A DNA stretch of 64,000 nt. Source: Ensifer canadensis. Its GTDB lineage: Bacteria > Pseudomonadota > Alphaproteobacteria > Rhizobiales > Rhizobiaceae. The number at the start of each line of letters is the position of its first letter. Position 1 is the stretch's first letter. Shown piece by piece: positions 50,452 through 58,942 of this stretch. Both the position numbers and the translations under genes were made by a program. The notes beneath the pieces were generated by a model. That model made no database searches. It saw nothing but the letters and a program-made list of their open reading frames with translations, and had not been told where the DNA came from. The DNA lies in the NCBI RefSeq assembly GCF_017488845.2, contig NZ_CP083371.1:496001-560000 (forward strand), in the 5' to 3' direction.

Positions 50452-51720
50452 ATGCATTGGACGAAGTGTGTGAAAGCGGCCGCCTTGGCCACCGCGGCGT
50501 TTGCCGCATTTCCAGCGGCTGCGGCCGAAGTATCGATTTTCTGCAGCTCGGCCGGCGCGGAGCTCGAGCTCTGCCAGTCGGCCTCCGAGGCCTGGGCCAA
50601 GGAAACCGGCAATACTGTCAAGATCAACAAGATGCCGGCCAATTGGGGCGAGGCGCTGCCGCTCTACCAGCAGCTGCTCGCCGGAAAGTCCGGCGACGTT
50701 GATGTCTTGACCCTCGACAATATCTGGGTCGGCACGCTCGCGTCGCACCTCGTCGATCTCCGGCAGAAGGTGCCTGCCGACGAAGTTTCCAGCCATTTTG
50801 AATCGTCTCTTGCCGACGCGACCATCAATGGCCAGCTGCTGGCAATGCCGTGGTTCGTCGACGCCGGCCTGATGTTCTATCGCAAGGACCTTCTGGAGAA
50901 GTACGGCAAGGCCGAGCCGAAGACCTGGCGGGAGCTCACCGAGACGGCGAAGCTCATCCAGGACAAGGAGCGGGCATCAGGCAGTCCCGACATGTGGGGC
51001 TATGTCTGGCAGGGGCGAGCCTATGAAGGGCTGACCTGCGACGCGCTCGAATGGGTGGCATCCTACGGCGGCGGAACCTTCATTTCGCCCGAGGGCGAGA
51101 TCACAGCCAACAATCCGAAGGCGGCCGAAGCGCTCGATATTGCCCGATCCTGGATCGGCGGGATCAGCCCGGAAGGCGTGTTGAACTACGACGAAGAAGG
51201 CTCGCGCGGCGTGTTCGAAGCCGGGAACTCGGTTTTCCATCGCAATTGGAGCTATGTCTGGGGCACGACGCAGGCCGACGGATCGTCGCTGCGCGGTAAG
51301 GTCGGCGTCATGGCGCTTCCGGTTGGGGCTGAAGGCGGCAAGTCGAGCGGATGTTACGGGGCGGGTCTTCTCGGTGTGTCGAAATACGCCGACGATGTAG
51401 ACGCCGCCGTCAGCCTGGTGCGCTATCTCACCGGCGCCAAGGAACAGAAGCGCCGCGCGCTCCAGGCCTATAGCCCGACGCTGAAGGCGCTCTACGAAGA
51501 CAAGGACGTTCTGGCGGCCAATCCTTCGCTGCAGTTTGCCGAGAAGGCATATGCCGAAAGCGCCTCGCGTCCGTCGCAGGTCACGGGCGCGTCCTACAAC
51601 CGGGTGTCCCAGCGGATCTTCAATGGCGTGCACAATGTGCTGAGCGGCAAGGAAAGCGCGGACGATGCCCTGGCGAAGGTTGCGAGCGACCTGGAACGTC
51701 TAAAGGCGCGGGGCTGGTAA
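50452..51720 (+). CDS. Carbohydrate ABC transporter periplasmic binding protein (family 1)
   Basis: A 422-residue secreted protein. Signal peptide residues 1-25 end in AAA before EVSIFCSSAG. The mature part shows the MalE/UgpB-type pattern: W-K-E-like ASEAWAKETGNTVKI, DVDVLTLDNIWVGTLASHLVDL, LLAMPWFVDAGLMFYRKDLLEKYG and TWRELTETAKLIQ. GGGGAGGAG precedes the ATG. It heads a long cluster, presumably one operon, with enzymes inserted between it and its permease/ATPase genes. The bound sugar is unknown. Confidence 0.87.
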   Translation: MHWTKCVKAAALATAAFAAFPAAAAEVSIFCSSAGAELELCQSASEAWAKETGNTVKINKMPANWGEALPLYQQLLAGKSGDVDVLTLDNIWVGTLASHLVDLRQKVPADEVSSHFESSLADATINGQLLAMPWFVDAGLMFYRKDLLEKYGKAEPKTWRELTETAKLIQDKERASGSPDMWGYVWQGRAYEGLTCDALEWVASYGGGTFISPEGEITANNPKAAEALDIARSWIGGISPEGVLNYDEEGSRGVFEAGNSVFHRNWSYVWGTTQADGSSLRGKVGVMALPVGAEGGKSSGCYGAGLLGVSKYADDVDAAVSLVRYLTGAKEQKRRALQAYSPTLKALYEDKDVLAANPSLQFAEKAYAESASRPSQVTGASYNRVSQRIFNGVHNVLSGKESADDALAKVASDLERLKARGW

Positions 51721-51757
51721 GCCCCCGCCTATTTCCCACCGATCGAGGACATCACCC

Positions 51758-52633
51758 GTGAACATTGCGATAGCACCGTGCTGCTGGGGCGTTTACTGGC
51801 CCGAAGGCAACGAAATCAACTGGACCGACTATCTCGACCGCATCAAGGCGGCCGGTTACCGGCACACCGAACTTGGACCCTACGGCTTCTTTGCCACGGA
51901 TCCAGAGGTGCTTTCATCCGAGCTTGGCAGCCGCGGCCTTTCGGTCGTCGCGGCGGCCCATGTCCACACACTCGCCGATCCCGCCTCCTGGCCGGTCCTT
52001 AAGGAAAAGACGCAAGCGATCTGTCGGCTGCTGTCTGAGGTCGGCGCGACGCATTTCATCCTGATGGACGAGTCGGAGTTCTATCCGAAGGACAGGATGG
52101 GCGTGGTCGATGAAGCAGGCTGGCGCTCCGTCGTCGAGCAAACCACGGGCGCTGCACGCATCGCCCGCTCGCATGGGCTGGAGTTCAGCTTTCACCCGCA
52201 TGTGGGCACCTGCGTCGAGCTTGAGCCGCAGATCGAGCGCCTGCTTGCCGAGACGGAGCCAGGCCTTGTCGGGCTCTGCCTCGATACCGGTCACCACGCC
52301 TATTGGAAGGCCGATCCGACTGATTTCCTTGTCCGTCACCGGGATCGGATCAACGCCATCCACCTGAAGAACGTCGATGGCGCCTATCGCGAACGGGTTC
52401 TGGCCGAAGGCATCCACAGCGACCGCGCCTTCGAAGAGGGCATCATGACCGACCTCGATCGCGGCGTCGTCGACATTGCCGCTTTCGTCGATGCGCTGCG
52501 GCAGACGGGCTACGATGGCCCGCTCGTGGTCGAGCAGGATCTTGCGCGCGGCCATCCCGACACGCCGGAAACCATCGCCGAACGGAATTTCCGCTTCGTT
52601 TCCGAGCTTTTGGCTGAGCGGGCAAAGGCATGA
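51758..52633 (+). CDS. Sugar phosphate isomerase/epimerase family protein (IolE-like TIM barrel)
   Basis: A 291-residue xylose-isomerase-like TIM barrel. APCCWGVYWPEG and ELGPYGF are near the N-terminus, FSFHPHVGTCVELEPQIERLL near residue 148 and LCLDTGHHAYW near 182; IHLKNVDG and LVVEQDL provide further likely metal ligands. The FHPHVGT and LDTGHHAYW pattern is close to IolE (2-keto-myo-inositol dehydratase) and IolI. It could act as isomerase, epimerase or dehydratase on a keto-sugar or inosose. Its stop overlaps the next gene's ATG by four bases. Confidence 0.8.
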   Translation: MNIAIAPCCWGVYWPEGNEINWTDYLDRIKAAGYRHTELGPYGFFATDPEVLSSELGSRGLSVVAAAHVHTLADPASWPVLKEKTQAICRLLSEVGATHFILMDESEFYPKDRMGVVDEAGWRSVVEQTTGAARIARSHGLEFSFHPHVGTCVELEPQIERLLAETEPGLVGLCLDTGHHAYWKADPTDFLVRHRDRINAIHLKNVDGAYRERVLAEGIHSDRAFEEGIMTDLDRGVVDIAAFVDALRQTGYDGPLVVEQDLARGHPDTPETIAERNFRFVSELLAERAKA

Positions 52634-53430
52634 AGGTCGAGGTCCACGATACGCCGCTATCGATCGGAGAGCATCTGGCGGAGCGGATCGTCGATGGCAT
52701 CCGGGCGCGAGGTTCCGAAGGCCGTGCTTATGTGCTCGGCTGTCCGGGTGGGCGCAGCCCCATGCCGGTCTACGAGGCGATCGGCCGGCGGCTGAAGGTT
52801 GAGCCGATCAATTGCTCGCGGCTGGTCATCGTCATGATGGACGAATACTTGCAGGCCAGCGGCGGCGACCGTCTGACGCCACCGCCTTCATCGGTGCATT
52901 TCTCCTGCCGCGGGTTCGGCGAGCGTGAGATCGTCGGGCGGATCAACGCGGCGCTACCTGCCGAGTTTCGCATTCCACGGGCAAACTTCTGGATGCCGGA
53001 CCCAAGCAATCCCGACGACTATGATGCCCGCATCGCCGCTGTCGGCGGCATCGATCTTTTTCTGCTCGCTTCCGGCGCCGGCGACGGTCACATCGCGTTC
53101 AACCCGCCAGGCTCGGCGCGCGATAGCCGGACGCGGGTGGTCGCTCTAGCCGAGCAGACGCGGCGCGACAATCTCGCGACCTTCCCCGACTTTCGCGGCA
53201 TCGACGAAGTACCGTCGCATGGCGTGACCATCGGTATCGCCTCGATTGCGGAGCTGTCGAAATCCGTAGCGATGATCGCCTGGGGCGAGGGCAAACGCCA
53301 CGCCTGCGAACGCATGAGCGGCGCCACGGCCTATGACGCCACTTGGCCGGCGACGATTGCCGCCGAATGCCGGGCCGCCGAATTGCACATCGATGCCGCG
53401 GCGGCCGGTCGATTGGGAGCGCGCCCGTGA
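52630..53430 (+). CDS. NagB-like glucosamine-6-phosphate deaminase/isomerase family protein, atypical
   Basis: A 266-residue member of the NagB/RpiA/6-phosphogluconolactonase superfamily. VLGCPGGRSPMPVYEAI is the phosphate-binding loop, MMDEYL provides Asp71 (Asp72 of E. coli NagB), and GDGHIAFNPPGS provides Asp152 and His154. The position of catalytic Glu148 of E. coli NagB is proline (Pro159) here. Without that glutamate the normal ring-opening/deamination mechanism is doubtful, so the substrate or reaction may differ. It is translationally coupled to the isomerase before and the ROK gene after it. Confidence 0.75.
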   Translation: MKVEVHDTPLSIGEHLAERIVDGIRARGSEGRAYVLGCPGGRSPMPVYEAIGRRLKVEPINCSRLVIVMMDEYLQASGGDRLTPPPSSVHFSCRGFGEREIVGRINAALPAEFRIPRANFWMPDPSNPDDYDARIAAVGGIDLFLLASGAGDGHIAFNPPGSARDSRTRVVALAEQTRRDNLATFPDFRGIDEVPSHGVTIGIASIAELSKSVAMIAWGEGKRHACERMSGATAYDATWPATIAAECRAAELHIDAAAAGRLGARP

Positions 53431-54353
53431 GCCAGCACGCGATCGGCATCGATGTCGGCGGGACGAAGACCAAGGCTTGCCTCGTGCGTCTGGCCGACGG
53501 TGCCGTTATCACTGAGCGCACGGCCGCGACGCCCTGCCAGCAAGGCGGCCGTGCAGTCCTCGAACTGGTCGGGGTGCTCGCCGAGGCCATGGAGGCCGAA
53601 AGCAGCGCACGCAAGCTCGATACCGCAGGCCTCGGCCTTTGCCTGCCGGAACTCGTGACCGGCGCCGGCGAACCGGCATCGGCCTGGAATTTCGATTGGC
53701 GCGATCTCGACTACCGCCAGCATCTCAGCCGCTTCGGTGTTGTTCATATCGACAGCGATGTACGGGCCGCGGCCTACGCCGAAGGCTGGATCGGAGCTGG
53801 CGTCGATGCGGATCCCTTCGTTTATGTGACGATTTCGACCGGCCTGTCGCATTCGCTGGTGATCGGCGGCACCCCCTATGCCGGCGCCCGCGGCTTTGCC
53901 ATCCATTTTTCCGGTAGCGACCTCGTGGCGTTTGGCGGCGAAGATCAGGACCTTCAGGTACGCCACAATCTTGAGCTTTTCGCCAGCGGCAAGGCGCTCG
54001 GCGAGCGCTACGGCAAACTCATCGACCGTCCGGGGACGACCGCGCTGCAGCTCTTCGAAGCGGAAGCACACGATCCGAGGGCGGCCACGATGGTCGGTGA
54101 CGCGCTTTTGTCGCTTGCCTCCTATCTCGGGCAGCTCGTCAACACACTCGACCCTGAAATCCTGATCCTTGGCGGCGGTATCGGCGGCGACCCTTCGGTC
54201 AACGAGCGCCTTGCTAGCCTGACGCGCCCATTCATCTGGGCCGATGGCGCCCGGGATCTTCCCATTATCAGAAGCGTCCTTGGCGACACGGCCTGCGCGG
54301 TCGGCGTGGCGGCGCTTGCAAACAAAGCTCGCAAACAGGCGGTGCGCATATGA
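53427..54353 (+). CDS. ROK/BadF-like sugar kinase family protein, atypical
   Basis: A 308-residue protein of the actin-like ATPase fold. IGIDVGGTKTKACLV at residues 6-20 is the phosphate-1 loop, HIDSDVRAAAYAEGWIGAG (about 108-125) aligns with the catalytic-aspartate region of ROK kinases, TISTGLSHSLVIGG is the phosphate-2 loop and ILGGGIGG the adenosine motif. The usual E-x-G-H zinc/sugar motif is replaced by GFAIHFSGSD, and no CXCGXXGC cluster is present. The start is a GTG overlapping the previous TGA. It probably phosphorylates the imported sugar or an intermediate, with unusual substrate recognition. Confidence 0.75.
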   Translation: MSQHAIGIDVGGTKTKACLVRLADGAVITERTAATPCQQGGRAVLELVGVLAEAMEAESSARKLDTAGLGLCLPELVTGAGEPASAWNFDWRDLDYRQHLSRFGVVHIDSDVRAAAYAEGWIGAGVDADPFVYVTISTGLSHSLVIGGTPYAGARGFAIHFSGSDLVAFGGEDQDLQVRHNLELFASGKALGERYGKLIDRPGTTALQLFEAEAHDPRAATMVGDALLSLASYLGQLVNTLDPEILILGGGIGGDPSVNERLASLTRPFIWADGARDLPIIRSVLGDTACAVGVAALANKARKQAVRI

Positions 54354-55423
54354 GTGGAATTGACCTAACCGATGTCGTCAAGCGCTTCGGCGCGCTGACC
54401 GTGATCGACAAAGTCAACCTGAAGGTTGGCGAAGGAGAGTTCGTGGTGTTCGTCGGCCCGTCGGGCTGCGGCAAGTCGACCTTGCTGCGGATGATTGCCG
54501 GGCTCGAGGAGATTTCCGACGGCGAACTGCAGATCGGCGGCAGGCGCATGAACGAAACGCCGCCGGCCGAGCGCGGCATCGCCATGGTGTTCCAGTCCTA
54601 CGCGCTCTATCCGCACATGAGCGTCGAGCGCAACCTCGGCTTCGCGCTGGAGACAGCGCGACTGGGCGCCGGCGAAATCAAGGAGCGGGTCAGCAAGGTC
54701 GCGCGCTTTCTCAAGATCGAACATCTGCTGCACCGTCGACCCGCCCAGCTCTCCGGCGGGCAGCAGCAGCGGGTCGCCATCGGCCGTGCGCTGGTGCGTT
54801 CGCAAAAGCTCTTTCTCTTCGACGAGCCGCTCTCCAACCTAGATGCCGATCTGCGCATGGAAATGCGCGTCGAAATCGCGCGTATTCACCGCGAGCTCAA
54901 GGCCACCACCGTCTATGTCACCCACGACCAGCTCGAGGCAATGACGCTTGCCGATCGCATCGTCGTCCTGAAGGACGGCCGGATTGCCCAGGTCGGCACG
55001 CCGATGGAACTTTATGAGCGGCCGGCGAGCAAATTCGTCGCCAGCTTCATCGGCGCACCGCGGATGAATTTTCTGCCGGGCACGTTGCATCGCGAGACAA
55101 GCGCGAGCCGGCTGGAGGTCATGGGGGGCACCCATACGCTCGGCCGTATCGACTATGACGGCGAGATCAGCATCGGCCTGCGGCCCGAGGATCTGATCCT
55201 TGGCGGCGGCGAGGTGCAGATCCCGGCGCAGGTGCTGCTCGTCGAGCCGCTCGGTGGCGAGGCATTGGTGCACGCGCGTGTCGGCGATGGCCAGATGCTG
55301 GTGATGAAGGTGCAGGGCAAGCCGGATCTCCGGCCGAATGCCGACATCACCATCGGCTGGATGCAGTCGAAGGCGCATCTGTTCGGGGTCGACGAAAGTG
55401 CGCTTCGCGCTGCGGAGGCTTGA
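54350..55423 (+). CDS. Carbohydrate ABC transporter ATP-binding protein (UgpC/MalK type)
   Basis: A 357-residue ATPase. It has GPSGCGKST, Q-loop FQSYALYPHMSVERN, signature LSGGQQQRVAIGRAL, Walker B LFLFDEPLSNLD and the switch VYVTHDQ. The C-terminal 110 residues form the TOBE/MOP regulatory domain with SIGLRPEDL. It energises the two permeases encoded next. The ATG overlaps the ROK-type gene's stop (ATGA). Confidence 0.9.
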   Translation: MSGIDLTDVVKRFGALTVIDKVNLKVGEGEFVVFVGPSGCGKSTLLRMIAGLEEISDGELQIGGRRMNETPPAERGIAMVFQSYALYPHMSVERNLGFALETARLGAGEIKERVSKVARFLKIEHLLHRRPAQLSGGQQQRVAIGRALVRSQKLFLFDEPLSNLDADLRMEMRVEIARIHRELKATTVYVTHDQLEAMTLADRIVVLKDGRIAQVGTPMELYERPASKFVASFIGAPRMNFLPGTLHRETSASRLEVMGGTHTLGRIDYDGEISIGLRPEDLILGGGEVQIPAQVLLVEPLGGEALVHARVGDGQMLVMKVQGKPDLRPNADITIGWMQSKAHLFGVDESALRAAEA

Positions 55424-55427
55424 GACG

Positions 55428-56342
55428 ATGACGTCAGGGGCAGTAATAAGATCTCTCGGATTGCGGCAGGCCCGCGCCCGCACCGCCTGGTGGTTTCTGG
55501 CGCCGAGCCTATTGGTGCTGACCGCCGTCGCCCTCTGGCCGCTCGGGCGCACCTTTGTCTTTTCCTTCACCGACGCGCTGCTGACGGAGCCGGACTTCTA
55601 CAGTTACATCGGCTTCGACAACTATCGGGCGCTGTTCGAAGATCCGCTGTGGTGGCAATCCGTCCGCAATACGCTGTATTTCACCGTCATTTCGGTGTCG
55701 ATCGAGACCGTTCTCGGGCTGACGATCGCGCTCCTTCTCAACTCCCACATCGCCGGGCGCGGCGCCATGCGGGCGATCATCCTGATCCCCTGGTCGATCC
55801 CGGTCGTGGTCAGCGCCCGCATGTGGCAGTGGATGCTGCATGACCAGTTCGGCATCGTGAACCACGTGCTGAAGATGGCCGGTTTCATCGACAGCGGCAT
55901 CGCCTGGACTGCCAATGCCTCCCTGGTCATGCCGGTGATCATCGCCGTCGATGTCTGGATCACCACGCCCTTCATGGTGCTTTTGATCCTGGCGGGTTTG
56001 CAGATGCTACCGCGCGGCATCTACGAGGTCGCCGCGATCGACGGCGTGCCGGCATGGAAGCAGTTCACCTCGCTGACGCTGCCGCTGCTGGCGCCGAGCA
56101 TTGCAGTTGCCGTGCTCTTTCGCCTACTCGATGCGCTGCGCATGTTCGACCTGAGCTTCGTGCTTTCCTCCAACAGCGACGACGCCAAGACGGTGTCGAT
56201 CTATGCCCGCGAGGTCCTTGTCAATTTCCAGGACATGGGGGTGGGCTCGGCTGCTAGTACCGCCGTCTTCCTGATGATCGCCGTCGTGACAGCGATCTAC
56301 GTCACCGTCTTCCGTCTCAACCGCCGTCTGCTGGGAGTTTGA
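55428..56342 (+). CDS. Carbohydrate ABC transporter permease (MalF type)
   Basis: A 304-residue inner-membrane protein with six expected membrane segments. WWFLAPSLLVLTAVALWPL is the first, and EVAAIDGVPAWKQFTSLTLPLLAPS is the EAA motif that meets the ATPase. GGAGG spans the preceding gene's end and lies well placed before this ATG; in-frame codons upstream are within the ATPase gene. It is paired with the MalG-type gene that starts one base after its stop. Confidence 0.9.
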   Translation: MTSGAVIRSLGLRQARARTAWWFLAPSLLVLTAVALWPLGRTFVFSFTDALLTEPDFYSYIGFDNYRALFEDPLWWQSVRNTLYFTVISVSIETVLGLTIALLLNSHIAGRGAMRAIILIPWSIPVVVSARMWQWMLHDQFGIVNHVLKMAGFIDSGIAWTANASLVMPVIIAVDVWITTPFMVLLILAGLQMLPRGIYEVAAIDGVPAWKQFTSLTLPLLAPSIAVAVLFRLLDALRMFDLSFVLSSNSDDAKTVSIYAREVLVNFQDMGVGSAASTAVFLMIAVVTAIYVTVFRLNRRLLGV

Positions 56343-56343
56343 C

Positions 56344-57183
56344 ATGGTCAGAAGCAACGCCCGCAAACGCCTGCACAGGATCGCGATATACAGCCTCTTC
56401 GGCGTCGTCGCGCTCTACACGCTGTTTCCGTTTTATTGGATGATCGCCTCATCGCTGAAATCAGGTCAGGCGATCTTCGACGTGACGTTCTTCCCGGACC
56501 TGAAGTTCAACAATTATACGGCGATCCTGTCGGACGGCGTTTTCCTGCGCAGCCTCTTGAATTCGCTGGTCGTCGCTTTCTCGGTCGTCGCACTCTCGCT
56601 GGTGCTGGCGATTGCGGCCGCCTATGCGCTCGGCCGGATCGACTTTCGCGGTCGTTCGCCGATCATGCTGCTGGTGCTCGCGGTCTCGATGTTCCCGCAG
56701 ATCGCGCTTCTGTCCGGCCTGTTCGAGATGATCCGCTGGCTCGGGCTCTACAACACGGTCGGTTCGCTGATCTTCTCCTACATGATCTTCACGCTGCCGT
56801 TCAACATCTGGGTGCTGACCACGTTCATGCGCGATTTGCCGAAACAGATCGAGGAGGCGGCGATCATGGACGGCTGCTCGCCCTTGCGGATCGTGCGCTG
56901 CATCTTCCTGCCGATGATGGGGCCGGCACTGATCTCGACGGGACTGCTGGCCTTCATCGCCTCGTGGAACGAGTTCATGTTCGCGCTGACCTTCATCCTG
57001 ACGGACGAGAACCGCACCGTGCCGGTGGCGATCGCCCTGATCTCGGGCTCCAGCCGGTACGAATTCCCCTATGGCGCGATCATGGCGGCATCGACGATCG
57101 TCACCGTGCCATTGGTCATCCTCGCTCTCATCTTCCAGAAACATATCGTCTCCGGCCTGACGGCCGGTGCGGTCAAAGGTTGA
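56344..57183 (+). CDS. Carbohydrate ABC transporter permease (MalG type)
   Basis: A 279-residue inner-membrane protein. LYTLFPFYWMIASSLKSGQ is the typical opening of MalG-like permeases, and EEAAIMDGCSPLRIVRCIFLPMMGP is the EAA loop; six membrane segments are expected. WNEFMFALTFILTDENRTVPVA is another family hallmark. It completes the importer begun by the binding protein at 50.5 kb. Confidence 0.9.
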   Translation: MVRSNARKRLHRIAIYSLFGVVALYTLFPFYWMIASSLKSGQAIFDVTFFPDLKFNNYTAILSDGVFLRSLLNSLVVAFSVVALSLVLAIAAAYALGRIDFRGRSPIMLLVLAVSMFPQIALLSGLFEMIRWLGLYNTVGSLIFSYMIFTLPFNIWVLTTFMRDLPKQIEEAAIMDGCSPLRIVRCIFLPMMGPALISTGLLAFIASWNEFMFALTFILTDENRTVPVAIALISGSSRYEFPYGAIMAASTIVTVPLVILALIFQKHIVSGLTAGAVKG

Positions 57184-57220
57184 ATTGTTGCCTCGTTCGT
57201 GAGGCGGAAAGGTTGCTTTC

Positions 57221-58306
57221 ATGCGTGTCGTTCGCGTTGGTTTGATCGGGCTTGGCGAAGTCAGCCAGCTCATGCATCTGCCGATCCTTTCGGATCACCG
57301 GAACTTGTTTGAAATTGCTGGCGTCTACGACGTCTCGCCGAGCCTGACGGCCTATTGTTCGGCGCGCTACCCCGGTGCAAAGCCGTTCGAGACGGCAGAG
57401 GCGCTCGTCTCTTCCCCCGACATCGATGCCGTTTTCATTTTGACGCCGGACCAGACGCACAGCTTCTATCTCGAACTGGCGCTCAAAGCCGGCAAGCATG
57501 TCTTCCTGGAAAAGCCGGCCTGCCTCACGCTCGGTGAGATCGACGCGGTCGCGCCGCTCGCCAAGGCCACCGACAAGCTGCTGTTCGTCGCCTATATGCG
57601 CCGCTATTCGCCGAGCTTCCTTCGCGCCAAGGCAATGATGCCGAAGCCGGAAGAGCTCCGTTACGTCCGCGTGCGCGATATCATCTGCGAGGGCCCGTTC
57701 TTCATCAAACAGACCCGTAACATCTTCTACCCAACCGATCTGGACGCCGCGTTCCTCGCCGAATCCCGCGCGCAGACATCGGCGCTCCTGAAGCAGGTCG
57801 TCGGGGAGGATGCGCCCGCCGACCTCATGCGCGCCTATCAGGTCCTGACCGGGCTGTCGTCCCACAGCCTTTCGGCGATGCGCGAACTGATCGGGCTGCC
57901 GAAGCGGGTGATCGCGGCCCATCACAAGGCCAATGGGGAATCCATCGTCGCGCTTTTCGACTATGGCCATTTCACCGCGATCTACGAGGCGATGATCGAC
58001 AACGTTGCCCGCTTCGACGCGCGCATCGAGGTGCTGTCCGACCGGCGGCAACTGCGTGTCAGCTACGACACGCCCTATATCCGCAACCTGCCGACCTCGC
58101 TGGAGGTGATCGATTCGACCGAAACCGAGACGGAGACAAGGGTCTTCGGTCCTGATTATACCGACCCCTTCGCGCTCGAATTGCGCGCCTTCCACGATCA
58201 TCTGGTCAAGGGCACGCAGCCGAAAACCACGCTCGACGATTCACGCAACGATCTGGCGCTGATGGCCGAGATCGTCGATCGCCTGCGCGAGAGTTCAGGG
58301 ATATAG
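57221..58306 (+). CDS. Gfo/Idh/MocA-family oxidoreductase in the carbohydrate cluster
   Basis: A 361-residue NAD(P)-dependent dehydrogenase. The nucleotide loop is VGLIGLGEVSQLMH (residues 6-19) and LEKPACLTLGEI holds the conserved EKP. The C-terminal domain is diverged from inositol dehydrogenase and GFOR. It follows the MalG-type gene by 37 bases that contain a small GCCTC/GAGGC hairpin. It may carry out the first oxidation of the imported compound; together with an IolE-like protein it hints at inositol- or amino-cyclitol-like chemistry, which is speculation. Confidence 0.82.
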   Translation: MRVVRVGLIGLGEVSQLMHLPILSDHRNLFEIAGVYDVSPSLTAYCSARYPGAKPFETAEALVSSPDIDAVFILTPDQTHSFYLELALKAGKHVFLEKPACLTLGEIDAVAPLAKATDKLLFVAYMRRYSPSFLRAKAMMPKPEELRYVRVRDIICEGPFFIKQTRNIFYPTDLDAAFLAESRAQTSALLKQVVGEDAPADLMRAYQVLTGLSSHSLSAMRELIGLPKRVIAAHHKANGESIVALFDYGHFTAIYEAMIDNVARFDARIEVLSDRRQLRVSYDTPYIRNLPTSLEVIDSTETETETRVFGPDYTDPFALELRAFHDHLVKGTQPKTTLDDSRNDLALMAEIVDRLRESSGI

Positions 58307-58341
58307 CGTGCGCAGATTTTTCAACACTGGATTGTACCGAC

Positions 58342-58908
58342 ATGGCAAAACGTGAAAGCGCACGGGACCGTATTTTGACTGCCGCCGAGGCGATCGTCGT
58401 GGGCAAGGGCGTTTCCTCGCTCACCTTCGACGAGGTCGCGGAGCAGACGGGCCTGAGCAAGGGGGGCATCCTCTATCATTTCGCCAGCAAGGACGCCCTT
58501 GTGCGCGCCATGGTCGAACGGTTCGTCTACCGCTTCGAGACCGGTCTTGCCGGCATCGAGCATGAGGACGAGGATCCGCACGGCCGCTACACACGAGCCT
58601 ATGTCGGCGCGACGCTTGGGGAAGCCGCAAGTACCGGCGAGCAATACGACCGCCTCGGCGCCAGCATCACGGCGGCGCTCTCCAACTTTCCCGACCTGCT
58701 TGAAATCGTGCGCCAGCAGAACATTCGTTGCCAGGCGGCGGTCGAAGAAGACGGTCTGGATCCGGTCGACGCCACGATCATCCGCCTTGCCGTCGAGGGC
58801 CTGTGGATGGCGGAGGTTTTCAACGTCATGCATCTCGACCCGGAAATGAAGCGCAAGGTCACCGCCCGCCTGATCGAACGGACGCGCGCGTCCTCAAACC
58901 GAAAATAG
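58342..58908 (+). CDS. TetR-family transcriptional regulator
   Basis: A 188-residue repressor. DRILTAAEAIVVGKGVSSLTFDEVAEQTGLSKGGILYHFASKDALVRAM, in pattern, is the TetR DNA-binding domain (residues 7-55); the remainder is the all-helical ligand/dimer domain of the TetR_C_37-like type. It is the only regulator in the cluster. The 26-bp inverted repeat upstream of the binding-protein gene is its probable operator, which would make the cluster negatively self-regulated and inducible by a pathway compound. Confidence 0.87.
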   Translation: MAKRESARDRILTAAEAIVVGKGVSSLTFDEVAEQTGLSKGGILYHFASKDALVRAMVERFVYRFETGLAGIEHEDEDPHGRYTRAYVGATLGEAASTGEQYDRLGASITAALSNFPDLLEIVRQQNIRCQAAVEEDGLDPVDATIIRLAVEGLWMAEVFNVMHLDPEMKRKVTARLIERTRASSNRK

Positions 58909-58942
58909 CGCGCAACGACGCGCCGCAGCCAAGGAGTTACCG

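Noticed and set aside
57184..57220. GCCTC/GAGGC hairpin between the MalG-type permease and the oxidoreductase gene
   Set aside because: The stem is only five to six bases with no T-run; too weak to call a terminator.
58335..58341. TACCGAC just before the TetR start codon, similar to one arm of the 50.38-kb palindrome
   Set aside because: There is no second arm nearby; a single seven-base near-match is expected by chance.
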